In this document: positions 47,031 to 58,100 of the stretch, one piece after another
Layout: the number at the start of each line of letters is the position of its first letter
Numbering within the stretch: position 1 is the stretch's first letter
Assembly: GCA_964030475.1 (NCBI GenBank)
Contig: CAXIPT010000008.1
Coordinates: forward strand, 2,728,141 to 2,792,140
DNA: 64,000 nt
Direction of reading: 5' to 3'
DNA from: Tethya wilhelma
Lineage: Eukaryota > Porifera > Demospongiae > Tethyida > Tethyidae
Made by a program: the position numbers and the translations under genes
The notes under the pieces: generated by a model
Told to the model about the DNA's origin: nothing
Databases searched by the model: none
The model's input: the letters and a program-made list of their open reading frames with translations, nothing else

Positions 47031-49066
47031 NGCAGGCAAATTAAGGCTCGAGATTGGAAGAGAGAGAAGGGATGAGTTTTGGCCATTGTTTATGAAACTT
47101 ACATGGTATCCAGGTGTGATGATGACTGTACATGTGTCATTTATTGAGCAAACCCTGATGTTTTTACGCAATAACTTATACTTACAAATCATGATTGACA
47201 TCTTCCATCAATGACCACTGAGTTTGCTTGTATTTTTAGATCATCAGTTTTGTAATCTATCTATATGTCCTAGCTAGTTTGTTGAAGTTGTGTTTCCATG
47301 CAAATCTGTACAGTTGTACTCCTATGAACGTGACGAATGTCATATGTCAGTGAATACTCCTCTCCTGGTGGAACCATCATTCAACCTGGTGCTACTGGTA
47401 CATAAGCCTAGGACTGTTTCAAACTTGAAGCAGATCTAGAAGTCTTTGGAAAATGTCCGAAAGCCACCAAAAGAAAACATTTCATGCCACTCTCCTAAAT
47501 TAAACCTTCCCATGGTCAGAAGAAGTTATCAACAGAAGCATTTCAATCTCTTGTCCATGTGCTAGCCTATAGAGTGGGTGCAGTTACATTACCAAAAACC
47601 AGTAGTATTTTGTGAAGTCAGTCATATAATTATCTATACTGAAAATAGTTACTTTTGCCATACAGTTACTAAGTAAATGACAGCTGCTCATTTCTCTGTA
47701 TCACTCCTGTACTTTTTCCATAGGGAAGTATTTGATTGCACCTGCTCTATAGCCTACATGCAAACTTGCTTATGTATGATGTAACCTTGTCGCTAATCCT
47801 CCCACTCACCAGAAATTACCAGTTTTATGCTTGTCGGCCTGCCATTTTCTGTGGGAATGGAGCCTGCATGGGAACGAGGCTGGTTACGGTTGTAATGTGT
47901 GGAGACCCTTATCAACTCGGTACCATTTCACCTTCAAATTTGGTTGTTTTGCTGCCTAATTGTGAGGTCATGCAAAAATTGTCTGCACATATGGCAGGCA
48001 AATGCCTGCCCGTACAAACATTGAAAGAAAAGAGATCTGCATTATGTGGTAGAATCCATGAATACATGTCGAGTGTTCCTACAGCCAGCTATTTGCTCTC
48101 CCTCTATGGTCACTAGTATGCACCCTCTTATTTGCTCCACTTCCTGTGTATGATCTAGATGCCTTTAGTAGATGATTGCCTTATACACCTCGATCATTGT
48201 TTGCTATCAGGAGCCACATCGGTACCTCTCAAGTTGAATATTGGCTAGGGGGCTGTATAAATTATACATGCAAGTCATCTATACAGCTACATAATGTCCG
48301 GCACCCTTGAGCTATGTTGGAGCCTTCCCACTATAATATTATGTTCAATTCAGTTTCACTCCAGTTACTGCTACACAGAACTTATAGCCCATTTTCTTTG
48401 AAGCTGGTTACAATCTAATGGTTTTTCAGCTAAATCCTGTTTCTATGGAAATTTGCATTTACATGTACAGTATGCGTGACTGCAGCTAATTAAGTATTTC
48501 CTGCTTGTATTCAAGAGTAGAGTGCACAAATATTTGCCCTCATCAGTCAGTTAGCCCTCTCTTTATGAGCCTCTTTGTCATTGTGAATGTAATACTGTAC
48601 ACATAGTTGTATAATTCTGTACAATGATTACATAATTCCATTAAGGTCATGTTCGATGTTTTTCCTTCACTAGCTCTGTATCCATTGTACATGTACATGC
48701 ATATGTAGGTATGTGTGTGTGCCTGCATAGCTGGACATAGTCTTACAAATGGGTTCAGCTTGTCTTTGCAGGGTGTCACACTAAAAATATGGCACTGCAA
48801 TTGTTTCTTGGTTACTATGGATACACATGTACTGTAGTATCATACGTACGGTAGAAGTAGGAATGGGCCACGTGCCCCATTGACACAATACAAAACTTGA
48901 ACACAGTTTCCAGAAAACCAGAAAGTGTTGAGTCAACTTTGACAGCACCAGGTAAGTCCTTTTCAAGGGAACTACATTCCTTGATGCTCATTTTCATCAC
49001 AAATAAGCGTAAACAAAAACTAGAAAACTTTAAAGCTTAGTGTATAAAATCATGTACTTCAACGTA

Positions 49067-49374
49067 CAGGGGGTGGCGACTCCCATATGCACTGTACTTG
49101 GAGCCGCGACCGCGGTCAAGATGACGGTCAACGGTCAAAATGAGATTTTAGTGCTGGTCAACGGTCAAAATGAAATTTTAGTGCTGGTCAACGGTCAAAA
49201 TGAACGGTCGAAGTTGGTAAAGGTCGTCAGTCAAGCGCGAATTTCGCCGCTCAGTCAACGGTCAAAATCAAATTTTAGTCTCGGTCAACGGTCAAAATGG
49301 AAATTTTGGACGGTCAAGATCTTGACCGCGGTCGCGGCTCCAAGTACAGTGCATATGGGAGTTGCCACCCCCTG
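49067..49374. mobile_element. 308-bp TIR element with internal repeats, 6-bp target duplication
   Basis: Starts CAGGGGGTGGCGACTCCC and ends with the inverted equivalent. The arms pair over about 55 bp (through CCGCGACCGCGGTCAAGAT) with a few mismatches. AACGTA flanks both sides (49,061-49,066 and 49,375-49,380). The interior repeats the word GGTCAACGGTCAAAATGA about five times. The CAGGGG start suggests hAT, but the 6-bp duplication is unusual for that group. Confidence 0.8.
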
Positions 49375-49458
49375 AACGTAGCACTCTTCTTCTGGTAGAG
49401 TTCAAAGGTCATTATCCACGTGGCATTAAATGCGCATGCGCATTAGTTACTCTAGTCC

Positions 49459-50062
49459 GGGTTATTACAAAAAGCGGCCTTATGGCTGTTGGCTGTATGG
49501 CTGTATGGCCTTATGGCCTAAAGTATTGGTATTTAGCCTTATATGGAAATTTATTATGCTAAAAATAGTTACTATATAATTATATCAATCGACCTGGCAG
49601 AAAGCTAATAGACTTTTCTACTGATGACTGATCAGTGAATCTGACATAAAAGGATCATCTATATGCCAAAACCATCGACAGAATATAGACGGTCAAAACA
49701 CAAGATACAGCCAGTCCCACAACCATGCCACTATCTATATTAAAAATGAACACCAAGCTGCATGGTGTACTGCTCGAGCTCAGGTTGTACTGCAACTACC
49801 ACTATCAAGAGTAACATTCACACAGTTAATGGCTTTCACTTCTTTCATTGTCATCCTTATACTAGCAATATTTATAGGTAGTTACATCAACCTCCTTGCT
49901 TTGATTGTTAAAAATTTTATTTTCCTATCATCAAGAGTACATAATCTATCATTGACTATTGTTAGTATTTATATTTTAGTTCCATATAAGGGCAAATACC
50001 TAAGGCCACAAAGCCAAGAGCCAATGGCCATAAGGCCACAAGGCCGTGTTTTGCAATAACCC
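49459..50062. mobile_element. 604-bp Mutator-like non-autonomous element, 9-bp target duplication
   Basis: CTCTAGTCC occurs immediately before (49,450-49,458) and after (50,063-50,071) a segment starting GGGTTATTACAAAAAGCGG and ending with the inverted counterpart GCAATAACCC. Subterminal regions are rich in TTATGGCC and GGCCATAA words. A 9-bp duplication with long imperfect TIRs is the hallmark of MULE-type elements. It encodes no transposase. Confidence 0.75.
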
Positions 50063-50166
50063 CTCTAGTCCTAAGTGCATGTACCAGCTACTCAAGCTTT
50101 TTGTAGGGACTAACCAGTCTCGAATATCATCTCCACATGCACTGTAGTGTTGAAAAAAGTGAATGA

Positions 50167-50559
50167 ACAAGTAGTAAAAATTTTTTAAAAATGAGCAGTG
50201 TAGGAATGGGCAGTGCTGTAAAAAGTACTATTGGAACAAGGCCTATCTCACTGATTTCGGCACATGACTACTTCATTTTTTTGTGTTCAAGCCCTGGCCA
50301 ATAATCTATTTAGCTGAGTGATATTCCATAAGGTTGGCAGGAATTTGAGCAGTAGTATATGATACTGTTGCTGATAAGCTATTCATGTATGTACAGATCA
50401 TTCTTGAACCATTAATTTCAAGTATGACAATAATTGAGAGATCAAAATGAAAATGAAGTAGTCATGTGCCGAAATCAGTGAGATAGGCCTTGTTCCAATA
50501 CTTTTTACAGCACTGCCCATTCCTACACTGCTCATTTTTTAAAAAATTTTACTACTTGT
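50167..50559. mobile_element. 393-bp foldback element with ~110-bp arms
   Basis: ACAAGTAGTAAAAATTTTTT at the left end and its inverted partner ending TTTTACTACTTGT at the right. The arms match almost perfectly for about 110 bp, leaving a loop of roughly 170 bp. No coding frame and no clear target duplication. Confidence 0.8.
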
Positions 50560-51022
50560 ACATAATAATACATGTTCCTAGCTAGTATAATTTTATGTCT
50601 GCTGCATGCATAGTTGGTGGCAATTTTATAAGTGGGTTCAACTGTTTTTGAGCAGTGACTAATGGTAAACCTTGTCCATTTTACAAACACATAATATTAG
50701 TGCTGGCAATAAGCTCCAATGAGGTATACTGTAATCTCACCTAACCACACTTTCCTCTCTCTCTCGCTCTTCATCGCCAAGAGACTAATATATAGTTCAT
50801 CATTATACCTCTTCAGTGTTGTTCATCATTCTACTATATACGCTGTTTATTGTTATGTTTATTCCTATTTTGTTTGTTTTTCTCCTAATTCAAGCAGCTT
50901 GCATATGTGGGTGGTGATGGCAGTGGTTGGCCCTCTCAATTGCTACAGTCCACACCACTCAGCCCAGCTTGTGGAGGACACCATGTGTGGTCCTGGCGTG
51001 GCCTCGACACTGGATTTCGGTG

Positions 51023-51067
<45 letters not shown>

Positions 51068-51210
51068 GCTTAATGCACATCCTATGTATTGCATCCATCC
51101 CAGTATGGTTTGTTTGTCATACATTTTATGATTAATTGTAATGAAAATATTTTGCAGTTTTTCATCCATCAGAAAATCTCCCAGTGAATGCTATCAGGTT
51201 ACACGTGCAT

Positions 51211-52064
51211 CTATTATTATTATTATTATTACTGCTTGACAGTATGTGACATTATACATAGAGAATATGAGACGAGCATAGCTAAGTAGCTGGGTAGCTA
51301 AGACGACATGCTGATGGACAGCTATAGGAAAATAGTAGCCATGACTTACAAAAAAAACAACCTGAAAAAACAAAACATAACAACTATGACAAGACTTAGT
51401 TCTACTCCTCGTCCTTGAGGCTACTGGGCTAGAAACACTAACAGGAGCAATTGGAGTCCAAACAACATTTCTACGATAAATCGAAAGACCAGGTACACCA
51501 TATGACGTTCACTGCAATCAACACCTCGACTGCATGAAACATCCAGATCTGAACCACTATCACTAGACTGACTGGGAGTGGAGTTAGGTTTGCAGTGGTT
51601 TCTCTTCTGTCTACTAGATTGTTTCTTCTTCACTGGCGTCCAGTTCTCCTCCCCATTCAGACTGTACAGGTATTTCACTCCAGGATTATCATCATGCATT
51701 TCAGATTCACAGACAGTTAGGTCCACTGGTTCCTTGTTGTTAGATAGTGAGTGCATGGGCTGTAATTGGAATTAATAGTGGCATGATCATGACTAGATAC
51801 AGCCTGGACCTTGGTATGGCAGGTATCATCCTTTCTACTTGCTCTACTCTTCCTCTTCCTCCTTTTCCTGATACTTTGGTAGCTAGTGGTTTGGGCTAAA
51901 ACCACCATTGCTGTCCATTGAGCATTGCCAAGTAAAAGTCCCTTCTCTTGCAAGCATGCACAGACTGGCAAAGGTATACACCACATTCATTGAGAGTAGT
52001 GTAAGGGCTTTGAACAACTGACACAATGATTTTGTCACTATCAGCCATTTTTAATTTTTTTTTC
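51211..52064 (-). mobile_element. Second copy of the retroelement-like insertion
   Basis: Reverse orientation copy of 5595-6794, with (ATT)n at the low-coordinate end and a T-run followed by CCTAGTACTC at the other. It lacks the MITE, and its open frames differ by small indels, which joins some stretches that are split in the first copy: a Ser/Lys-rich stretch ending DSGSDLDVSCSRGVDC is continuous on the minus strand at 51,421-51,756. Confidence 0.7.
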
Positions 52065-52199
52065 CTAGTACTCTAAGAGCATCTTAGTGCTTTAGCCAAT
52101 TATCTACCAGCACAAGAGAACCAAGTGTCACCTCCATGGGGTCTCTTCACGAGACTGAGGGGCAATGTAGTGTGACTATCACTAGTGAGTGCTGTACTT

Positions 52200-52340
52200 T
52201 AAAGGCACATGTATTGGGTTTTAGTTAACTATAACTAAAACTAAAACCCTTAATTAGTTTGGGGTATTTTGATAACTAAAACTAAACTATTAGTTTAGTT
52301 TTAGTTATCAAAATTAACTAAAATTAAACGTTAACTAAAT
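52200..52340. repeat. AT-rich perfect-palindrome cluster
   Basis: Repeated AACTAAAACTAAAC words. A hairpin with arms GATAACTAAAACTAAACTA and its complement lies at about 52,271-52,309, with one mismatch at the centre. The same element is partly preserved near 5385-5420. Confidence 0.7.
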
Positions 52341-52789
52341 ATAATCTCTGGTTCAGTTATTTGAAAAACTGAGCCTTGAACTACCAATTTGACACACAAT
52401 GTCATCATCTAAACCCCATAATTATGTTTCAAGGTACATGAAAAGCCGTGTATTTAAAGCAGATTAACTAAAAGGGTCTCATAACAATTAACTGAAGCAT
52501 ATATCAGTCTACAGCAATAGCTATTTAACTAATAATAAAATGGACTACCAGGAAATAAACTAAAATTAGTTAACATTATAAAAAAACTAAATGAAAACAA
52601 ATAAAGATTGAAAGTATCAAACTAAAACAACAATTGACTATTGGCTTCATATACACATAGCTACATGCATATATATAATTATGGTTTTGATGCGGGGCGA
52701 AGTTGCATGTTCATGAAATGTTAAGTAGGTGCAGATCGTCGACGTACACATGTTAGAGCTCACTCTGAAACATGATTCTTATTGTACGG

Positions 52790-52912
52790 CATCTTGTTAG
52801 GCCTGCTTTTGTCATCATTGTCATCCTGCAAAAGAATTGTCAGCTGTTCCTCACCAGTGTTTGTACCATCACTAGCTCTTATCACGAGGCTGTAGCTCCT
52901 TGGTTCAGAATC
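52790..52912 (-). pseudogene. End of a second captured-cadherin copy
   Basis: On the minus strand this encodes DSEPRSYSLVIRASDGTNTG and then EEQLTILLQDDNDD, matching 4803-4900 and the parental gene at about 26,897-26,998. Unlike the copy at 4.8 kb it keeps the parental GEE and LLQDD residues, so it is closer to the ancestral state. It is cut off at the n at 52,913. Confidence 0.8.
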
Positions 52913-52913
52913 N

Positions 52914-52974
52914 CCTATTAATGACCACAAAAGACTACCAACGTGGACCGTAAGTAGATCAGTCACACACTTGT

Positions 52975-53020
<46 letters not shown>

Positions 53021-54348
53021 GCACACACACACAAGGCAACAAAACAGTGGGCAGAGTGATAGGAGAGCAAGCTGCCAATCAGCTGACAAACAAGACACAT
53101 AGGCAATGCTGAGTTGTACTTATGTATACATGGGGTAGATGGAAACACAGATCTATTTGTTCAGATGGTGAGCCGGTCAAGGGCAGAGTACAGGCTAGGA
53201 TCACAGCATGCATGCATGCTATTAGATCAGGGGGCATGTGCAATAATGTCATGATTATGTCAGGAATTCATCCACAATTATTCATAATCCACAACTTTTG
53301 AATGCACAATCAAGCTTTGAAGCGTTCACTGTGGTTTATTGACAAGTGCAGAAAACACCAATAAAAGAGTTGACCGGTCCATGCACTGTTTATTCACAGC
53401 ACACATGTGGGGGTAATGTATGACTTCACTTGAATCGGTGAGGTGTTGACGCTGAGCTGCTAGAAAAGGAAAGGTCAGATGATGTTAATGACAGTCATTG
53501 AGTCATGAATAATTCATTTGTGGGTTCATGCTCACGTGGAATTAAGTTAATTGCCATCAATGGGAACTTTACAATACAATTCCAACGACATCCTCATTCA
53601 CACATCATGGAAAAACCACGCACGGATATTTATAAATAGAGAGAGTGTGCGTGCTAAATTAAGCACATTTTTGTTTTTAAAAAAAAACTCCCGAGGGTAA
53701 GATTGCGCATGCAGTATGCAAGTACTACAGGAAATGACATGCACAGTGTCAATTAGAGTGACTAACTCCAAATCAGCTGTCAGCAATTAGTGGGCGTGCT
53801 AGTCGTGACTGCACCACTAACCAACTGACCAAAAACACCACACACACACACGCTCTCTCTCCCTCAATCTCTCTCAAACACTAGTCTAACTTGTTCTGCA
53901 CAGAAGATCTCAAGACACAAAGTAGAGTGCCACCTATAGGAGATGATTCCATGCTAGCCCAATAGCTTGCATGGTGACGGGACAGTGGTTCTAGCCACAT
54001 GATGAATAGTTGGCATGGGATTAAGTCAATTCTCATGTCTTTCTACAAGGTGAGATGAAATTCCACTCACAGTGTGTCTCCAATCATAATTACACTGCTA
54101 GTCTGAGAGGAAGAAGGCTTGCAAATTAAGCAACCATCTGTCTTGCTAATTGCTCTTCCAGCAAACTCACTCTCATTCACTGAATTTCACACATACCCCA
54201 GTGCCGTTCTCAACCAACAACACTTAGATTCATCCATGAGAACATCCATCTAAATCATCACGAGCTCTCGTTTACAAGGTACTTGCAGTACATCATTCCA
54301 AGAACCAGACAGCAAATGTTTTTCCATTCCCACCCATTACCTCACACA

Positions 54349-54389
<41 letters not shown>
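52914..54389. other. Segment between two ambiguous bases, no gene recognised
   Basis: Starts after n (52,913) and ends in a (CA)n tract (54,351-54,389) against the n at 54,390. Another CA tract lies at 52,976-53,015. No exon, known element or similarity to the rest of the window was found. Confidence 0.5.
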
Positions 54390-54390
54390 N

Positions 54391-54459
54391 GAGGCTCTGA
54401 GATCTCCACCAGTGAACAACCCTCAGCTAGGAGAAGAACTTGAAATCAAGTATTGCTAA
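54391..54459 (+). pseudogene. C-terminal stub of a DEATH-domain gene
   Basis: A frame open from the n reads EALRSPPVNNPQLGEELEIK then YC and a stop. It matches the end of the DEATH domain at 40,307-40,369 (EALRAPPVNNPQLAEELEI). The rest of the domain is cut off by the n at 54,390. It may be the end of a real paralogue whose 5' part was misplaced in assembly. Confidence 0.65.
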
Positions 54460-55167
54460 TTATACTATAAGAATTTTTAATTAAAACTTTCCTGGGTAAT
54501 TCTTGTTTCAACTATTAATTAACCATGCATATGATCTAAGTTTGCAATCAAAGCCTTACTGAGGTGTGATACATGTGTACTTCACTGCACAGTGTATGTA
54601 ATTATGTGTGTCATGTGGTATCTCTGCAATTCTATTTATGTTTACTGACATAAATCCTTCTACTATGTGGCACAAATTTACTGTTAAGTTCATGTCAATG
54701 CTAGTTTATCGAGCTATAAACTTTTTTCCTTTCTACCCCTGATCTGTGATAGCGGGAACTATAGCACAAGTCAGTTTTATTTGCCTAGATCAGGGCTGTT
54801 TTTGACTGTAAGTTCAAGCTTTCAATTATTAATGAAATTCAATGAATAACCCACAGCTTGAAGAAGAACTTGGAATCAAGTATTGCTATTTAATAAATAG
54901 TTAATAGTTAATATAAAAAATACTTGTCACAGTAGTTGAAATTAATTGTTCCCGGGTTTGATTTCTTCTCTGTGTATAGTTCACTGAATGGTAATCGATG
55001 TGCGTGTGATTATGTAGTAGCTAGCTAACTCTACTATAACGTTTTAAGTTTAAAGTTGGAAAGATGTAGGGGAAAAATTGTAATAGTATAATAATAATAT
55101 ACCTCCAACTATGCATAAAGTTCAATAAGCAAATAGTTATGTATAAATAATGTCAGTGATATATACT
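54460..55167. other. AT-rich spacer with a second DEATH-tail remnant
   Basis: Near 54,852-54,890 the words for PQLEEELGIKYC recur after CCCACAG, a further degenerate copy of the DEATH C-terminus. The remainder up to 55,167 is AT-rich, presumably including the 3' untranslated region of the minus-strand DEATH-TRAF gene. Confidence 0.45.
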
Positions 55168-58100
55168 CTAGTAATGATCAAGGGGGTAGAAAGCCACCCT
55201 TGTGATTTGAAAAACTAAGCAATCATTCTGGAGAAATGTTGGTTCTAGAGCTTTATGTGAAATAAAACCACAGTGTCCCCATCCACGTTTAGCTGTATTT
55301 CCTTCTATGACTCTACCAGCGTATTCATCTGGTGTATCATCATCAAATTGAATTATTGAAGAATGGTGTTTCTCATGGTTTATCTGATCCAGTAGGCTAA
55401 CCTTTATATCACCTCTGAATGGCCAATTCAAGTTCTCGTCAAATTCACCTTTTTTCATACTAATAAACAATGAAATGTGAGTGCCATGAAATTCTGTGTT
55501 AGGTCTACCATTTAGACATAATTTTAAACTCATTTTGTATCCACAATTGTGTGTGTAAAATGGTGACGAAACCCACCATAGATCATCTCTTCTGTAAGCA
55601 TCAAAGTCAGTCATTGTAAATGAAACTGGAGGAGTGGGTGCACCAACTACTTGAGAAGATGGCAGAGTGGAAGGTGGGAGAGAAAGAACTTGACTTTGTG
55701 TGTGTAGTTGTTCACATTCTTTTATTTTGCTCTTTAATGTTGATTTAAGGTTGGCCATTGCTTGCTCATGCTGCTGTTTGATTGTGCTTAATTGCTCTTG
55801 ATGCTGTTCCATCATTTGTTGATATATAGATTTTGTTTCAGATACCTGTTGCTGCTTAAGTTCTAAGGTCTTGTTTAGCTGTGAGAGTTCTATGCTGTGC
55901 TTCGTTTTGATTTCAGCTATAGTCTTTACCATAGTATTTGCTCTCAGGCTTAGCTTTGCAATTTGTTCTTGTGCTTCAAGGAATGCTGTATCTAGAGATG
56001 ATTTGCTGCTGTGAAGTAGTTTCAAGTGAATTTCAGAATGATCTTTGATGTGAGATGGCACATCTTCACGAGCTGATGTTACTTCACATCCTATAGATTT
56101 GAAACTACAGTCAACTTGTGTAAAAACACATCCTTCCAATTGTTTGTCAACTTGTGGGACCTCATTCAGATGGTAGTCAAGCTGTCTAAGTTCTCCTGTC
56201 CAAGTACATCCCCTGTCTCTGTGAGGACAGTATACCTCATAGTCGTACAGTGAACGTTGGAGTCTTTTGTCGGGAAAAGCAGTAATACATTCATTTTTGC
56301 AAGTTGGACAATGTCGGCTATATGTTTTTAGCTGCTCAATACACACACGGCAGAAGCTGTTTCCACAGCATGTGACTTGATGAGGCTCTCGAAGGATCTG
56401 AAGACATGCGGGGCACTCAAATTGGACTCCTTTTGGTGGTTTCTCAACAAACTCACAAGAAAATCCACCAGTTTTGCTGTTAATACCCTGGAATAACAAA
56501 TTTTTGTAACTATCTAACATGCACTATATTAAATGTGTGCATGATGTATTACATGTATGTACCTGATCAGTTCCTTCAATATCATTCCTAAATTTTCCTG
56601 ATTTGGCTATTGCTAACTGAGAGGTATCTGCTTCAATAGTATCTAGATCTAGACCTATTGCATCCACTGATGTGGCAACTGAAGTTTGATAATCTGAATC
56701 TGCAGGTTCTGCAGTAATCTAATTTTGAAAGATCAGTATATGTAGAGGCAATTATAAACTGCAGTAATTGGCAACATGCATAATATAATAATTGTATCAA
56801 TTGCAGTTATTGTTGTGTTATAATTATGTTTATACCACTACATAATGATAAACCATTACAATTGCGTGAACATGTGTGTGCATGATCACAATCATTCAGG
56901 AATGCATGAGTAGGGAAAATTTCCCACAAATGTCATGCACACAGACATGCACTGGATTGACACACATGCACACTATAAATATTGACTACATCAGGTTTAC
57001 AAAAATTTTCCCCTATCATATAGTATAGGTAACCACATAATTCAGAGTGCAAATATGGAATTAATAGCACTCCAGCTGCCAAGAGTATGGCAAAATAATA
57101 GCATGAGCGTAGCGAGTGCTATTAGGCCATACACGTACAAGCATAGATATATATTATCTATGGTACAAGTGGCAGCTAGAGTGCTATTACCGTATAGCGG
57201 GAAATTTTCATGGGGGAAAATTTTTTTGCGAATTTCGCAGTTTCCGCGAAAATTTTCCCCCACAAAATTTGTAAGGTATGTGGTCGTCACGTAATGTTGC
57301 GCGTTGAGACACAATCCATGAAAATTTTCCCCGCGAATTTCTATTCAAGACAAAAATGCAAAAATTTTCCCCCACGAAGATTTCCCGCTATATGGTAATT
57401 CCATAATTGAACGAGGAATCATGTGGTAATCTGCTAATAGTATCATTTATCATTTTATTTTATTTAATAGTATCAATCATTTTATATACTAATTAAAATC
57501 ATGTTCAATTACATGACTAGTACATCACGTGCAATTATTGCTGTAATCGCACTCCTGGTATTATAGGAAAAATGTATTGTGACTCCATAAAGTATACTAT
57601 TAGTATAGGTAACCATACACATGATTCAGAGTGCAATATTATTATGGGATTAATTGCACTCCAGCTGCCAAGAGTATGGCAAAAAAATAAAATAGCACGA
57701 GCACAGTGAGTGCTATATTAGGCCATACGAGTGGCAGCTGGAGTGCTATTAATTCCATAATAATTGTATGAGGAATCATGTGGTTATCTGCTAATAGCCT
57801 GTATCATTTTATGGAGGAACAGACACAAAACTAATAGCCTTATTTTTTTAGAGGGATAAATGCGAAATCAAGGCCAGTTTACAAGATTTTTAATTATATG
57901 CAGGAGTGTAATTATTAAAACCACAGAAAGTATTACTAAAACCATGGAAGGTATTACTAAATAAAAATCATGTTTGATTACATGCCGGATAGTGCAACTT
58001 CTGTAATTGCTAAAGTATACTATTATCATAATATACAATACTCACAACCATACATAATTATGCGGCATAATATTATTGTGATTGAATATAGTGTAATATT

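Larger units (their letters stand above)
48838..50565. mobile_element. Nest of TIR elements inserted into the inverted copy
   Basis: Relative to 7490 in the other copy, about 1.7 kb is inserted here. It contains three separately bounded palindromic elements (49,067-49,374; 49,459-50,062; 50,167-50,559). No protein-coding gene was recognised. Confidence 0.75.
47032..52912 (-). repeat. Inverted copy of 4800-9916
   Basis: Read in reverse this follows 9916 down to about 4800. It contains copies of exons 2 and 3 of the CKAP2-like gene (exon 3 near 47,310-47,520 with stops from a small insertion), the direct-repeat unit, the partial exon 6 copy (50,890-51,030), the retroelement-like insertion (51,211-52,064) and the end of the captured cadherin fragment (52,790-52,912). 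Differences from the other copy are a deletion of about 670 bp (9035-8365), a 1.7-kb insertion of TIR elements (about 48,838-50,565), and absence of the MITE at 6125-6385. Both ends coincide with n characters. Confidence 0.88.

Noticed and set aside
49067..49374. CRISPR-like array from regularly repeated words
   Set aside because: Repeats are nearly contiguous without unique spacers, are bounded by transposon TIRs, and the genome is eukaryotic.
49040..49375. 111-codon frame with repeated VNGQNEILVL as a repeat protein
   Set aside because: It lies wholly inside a TIR element and translates its internal tandem repeats.
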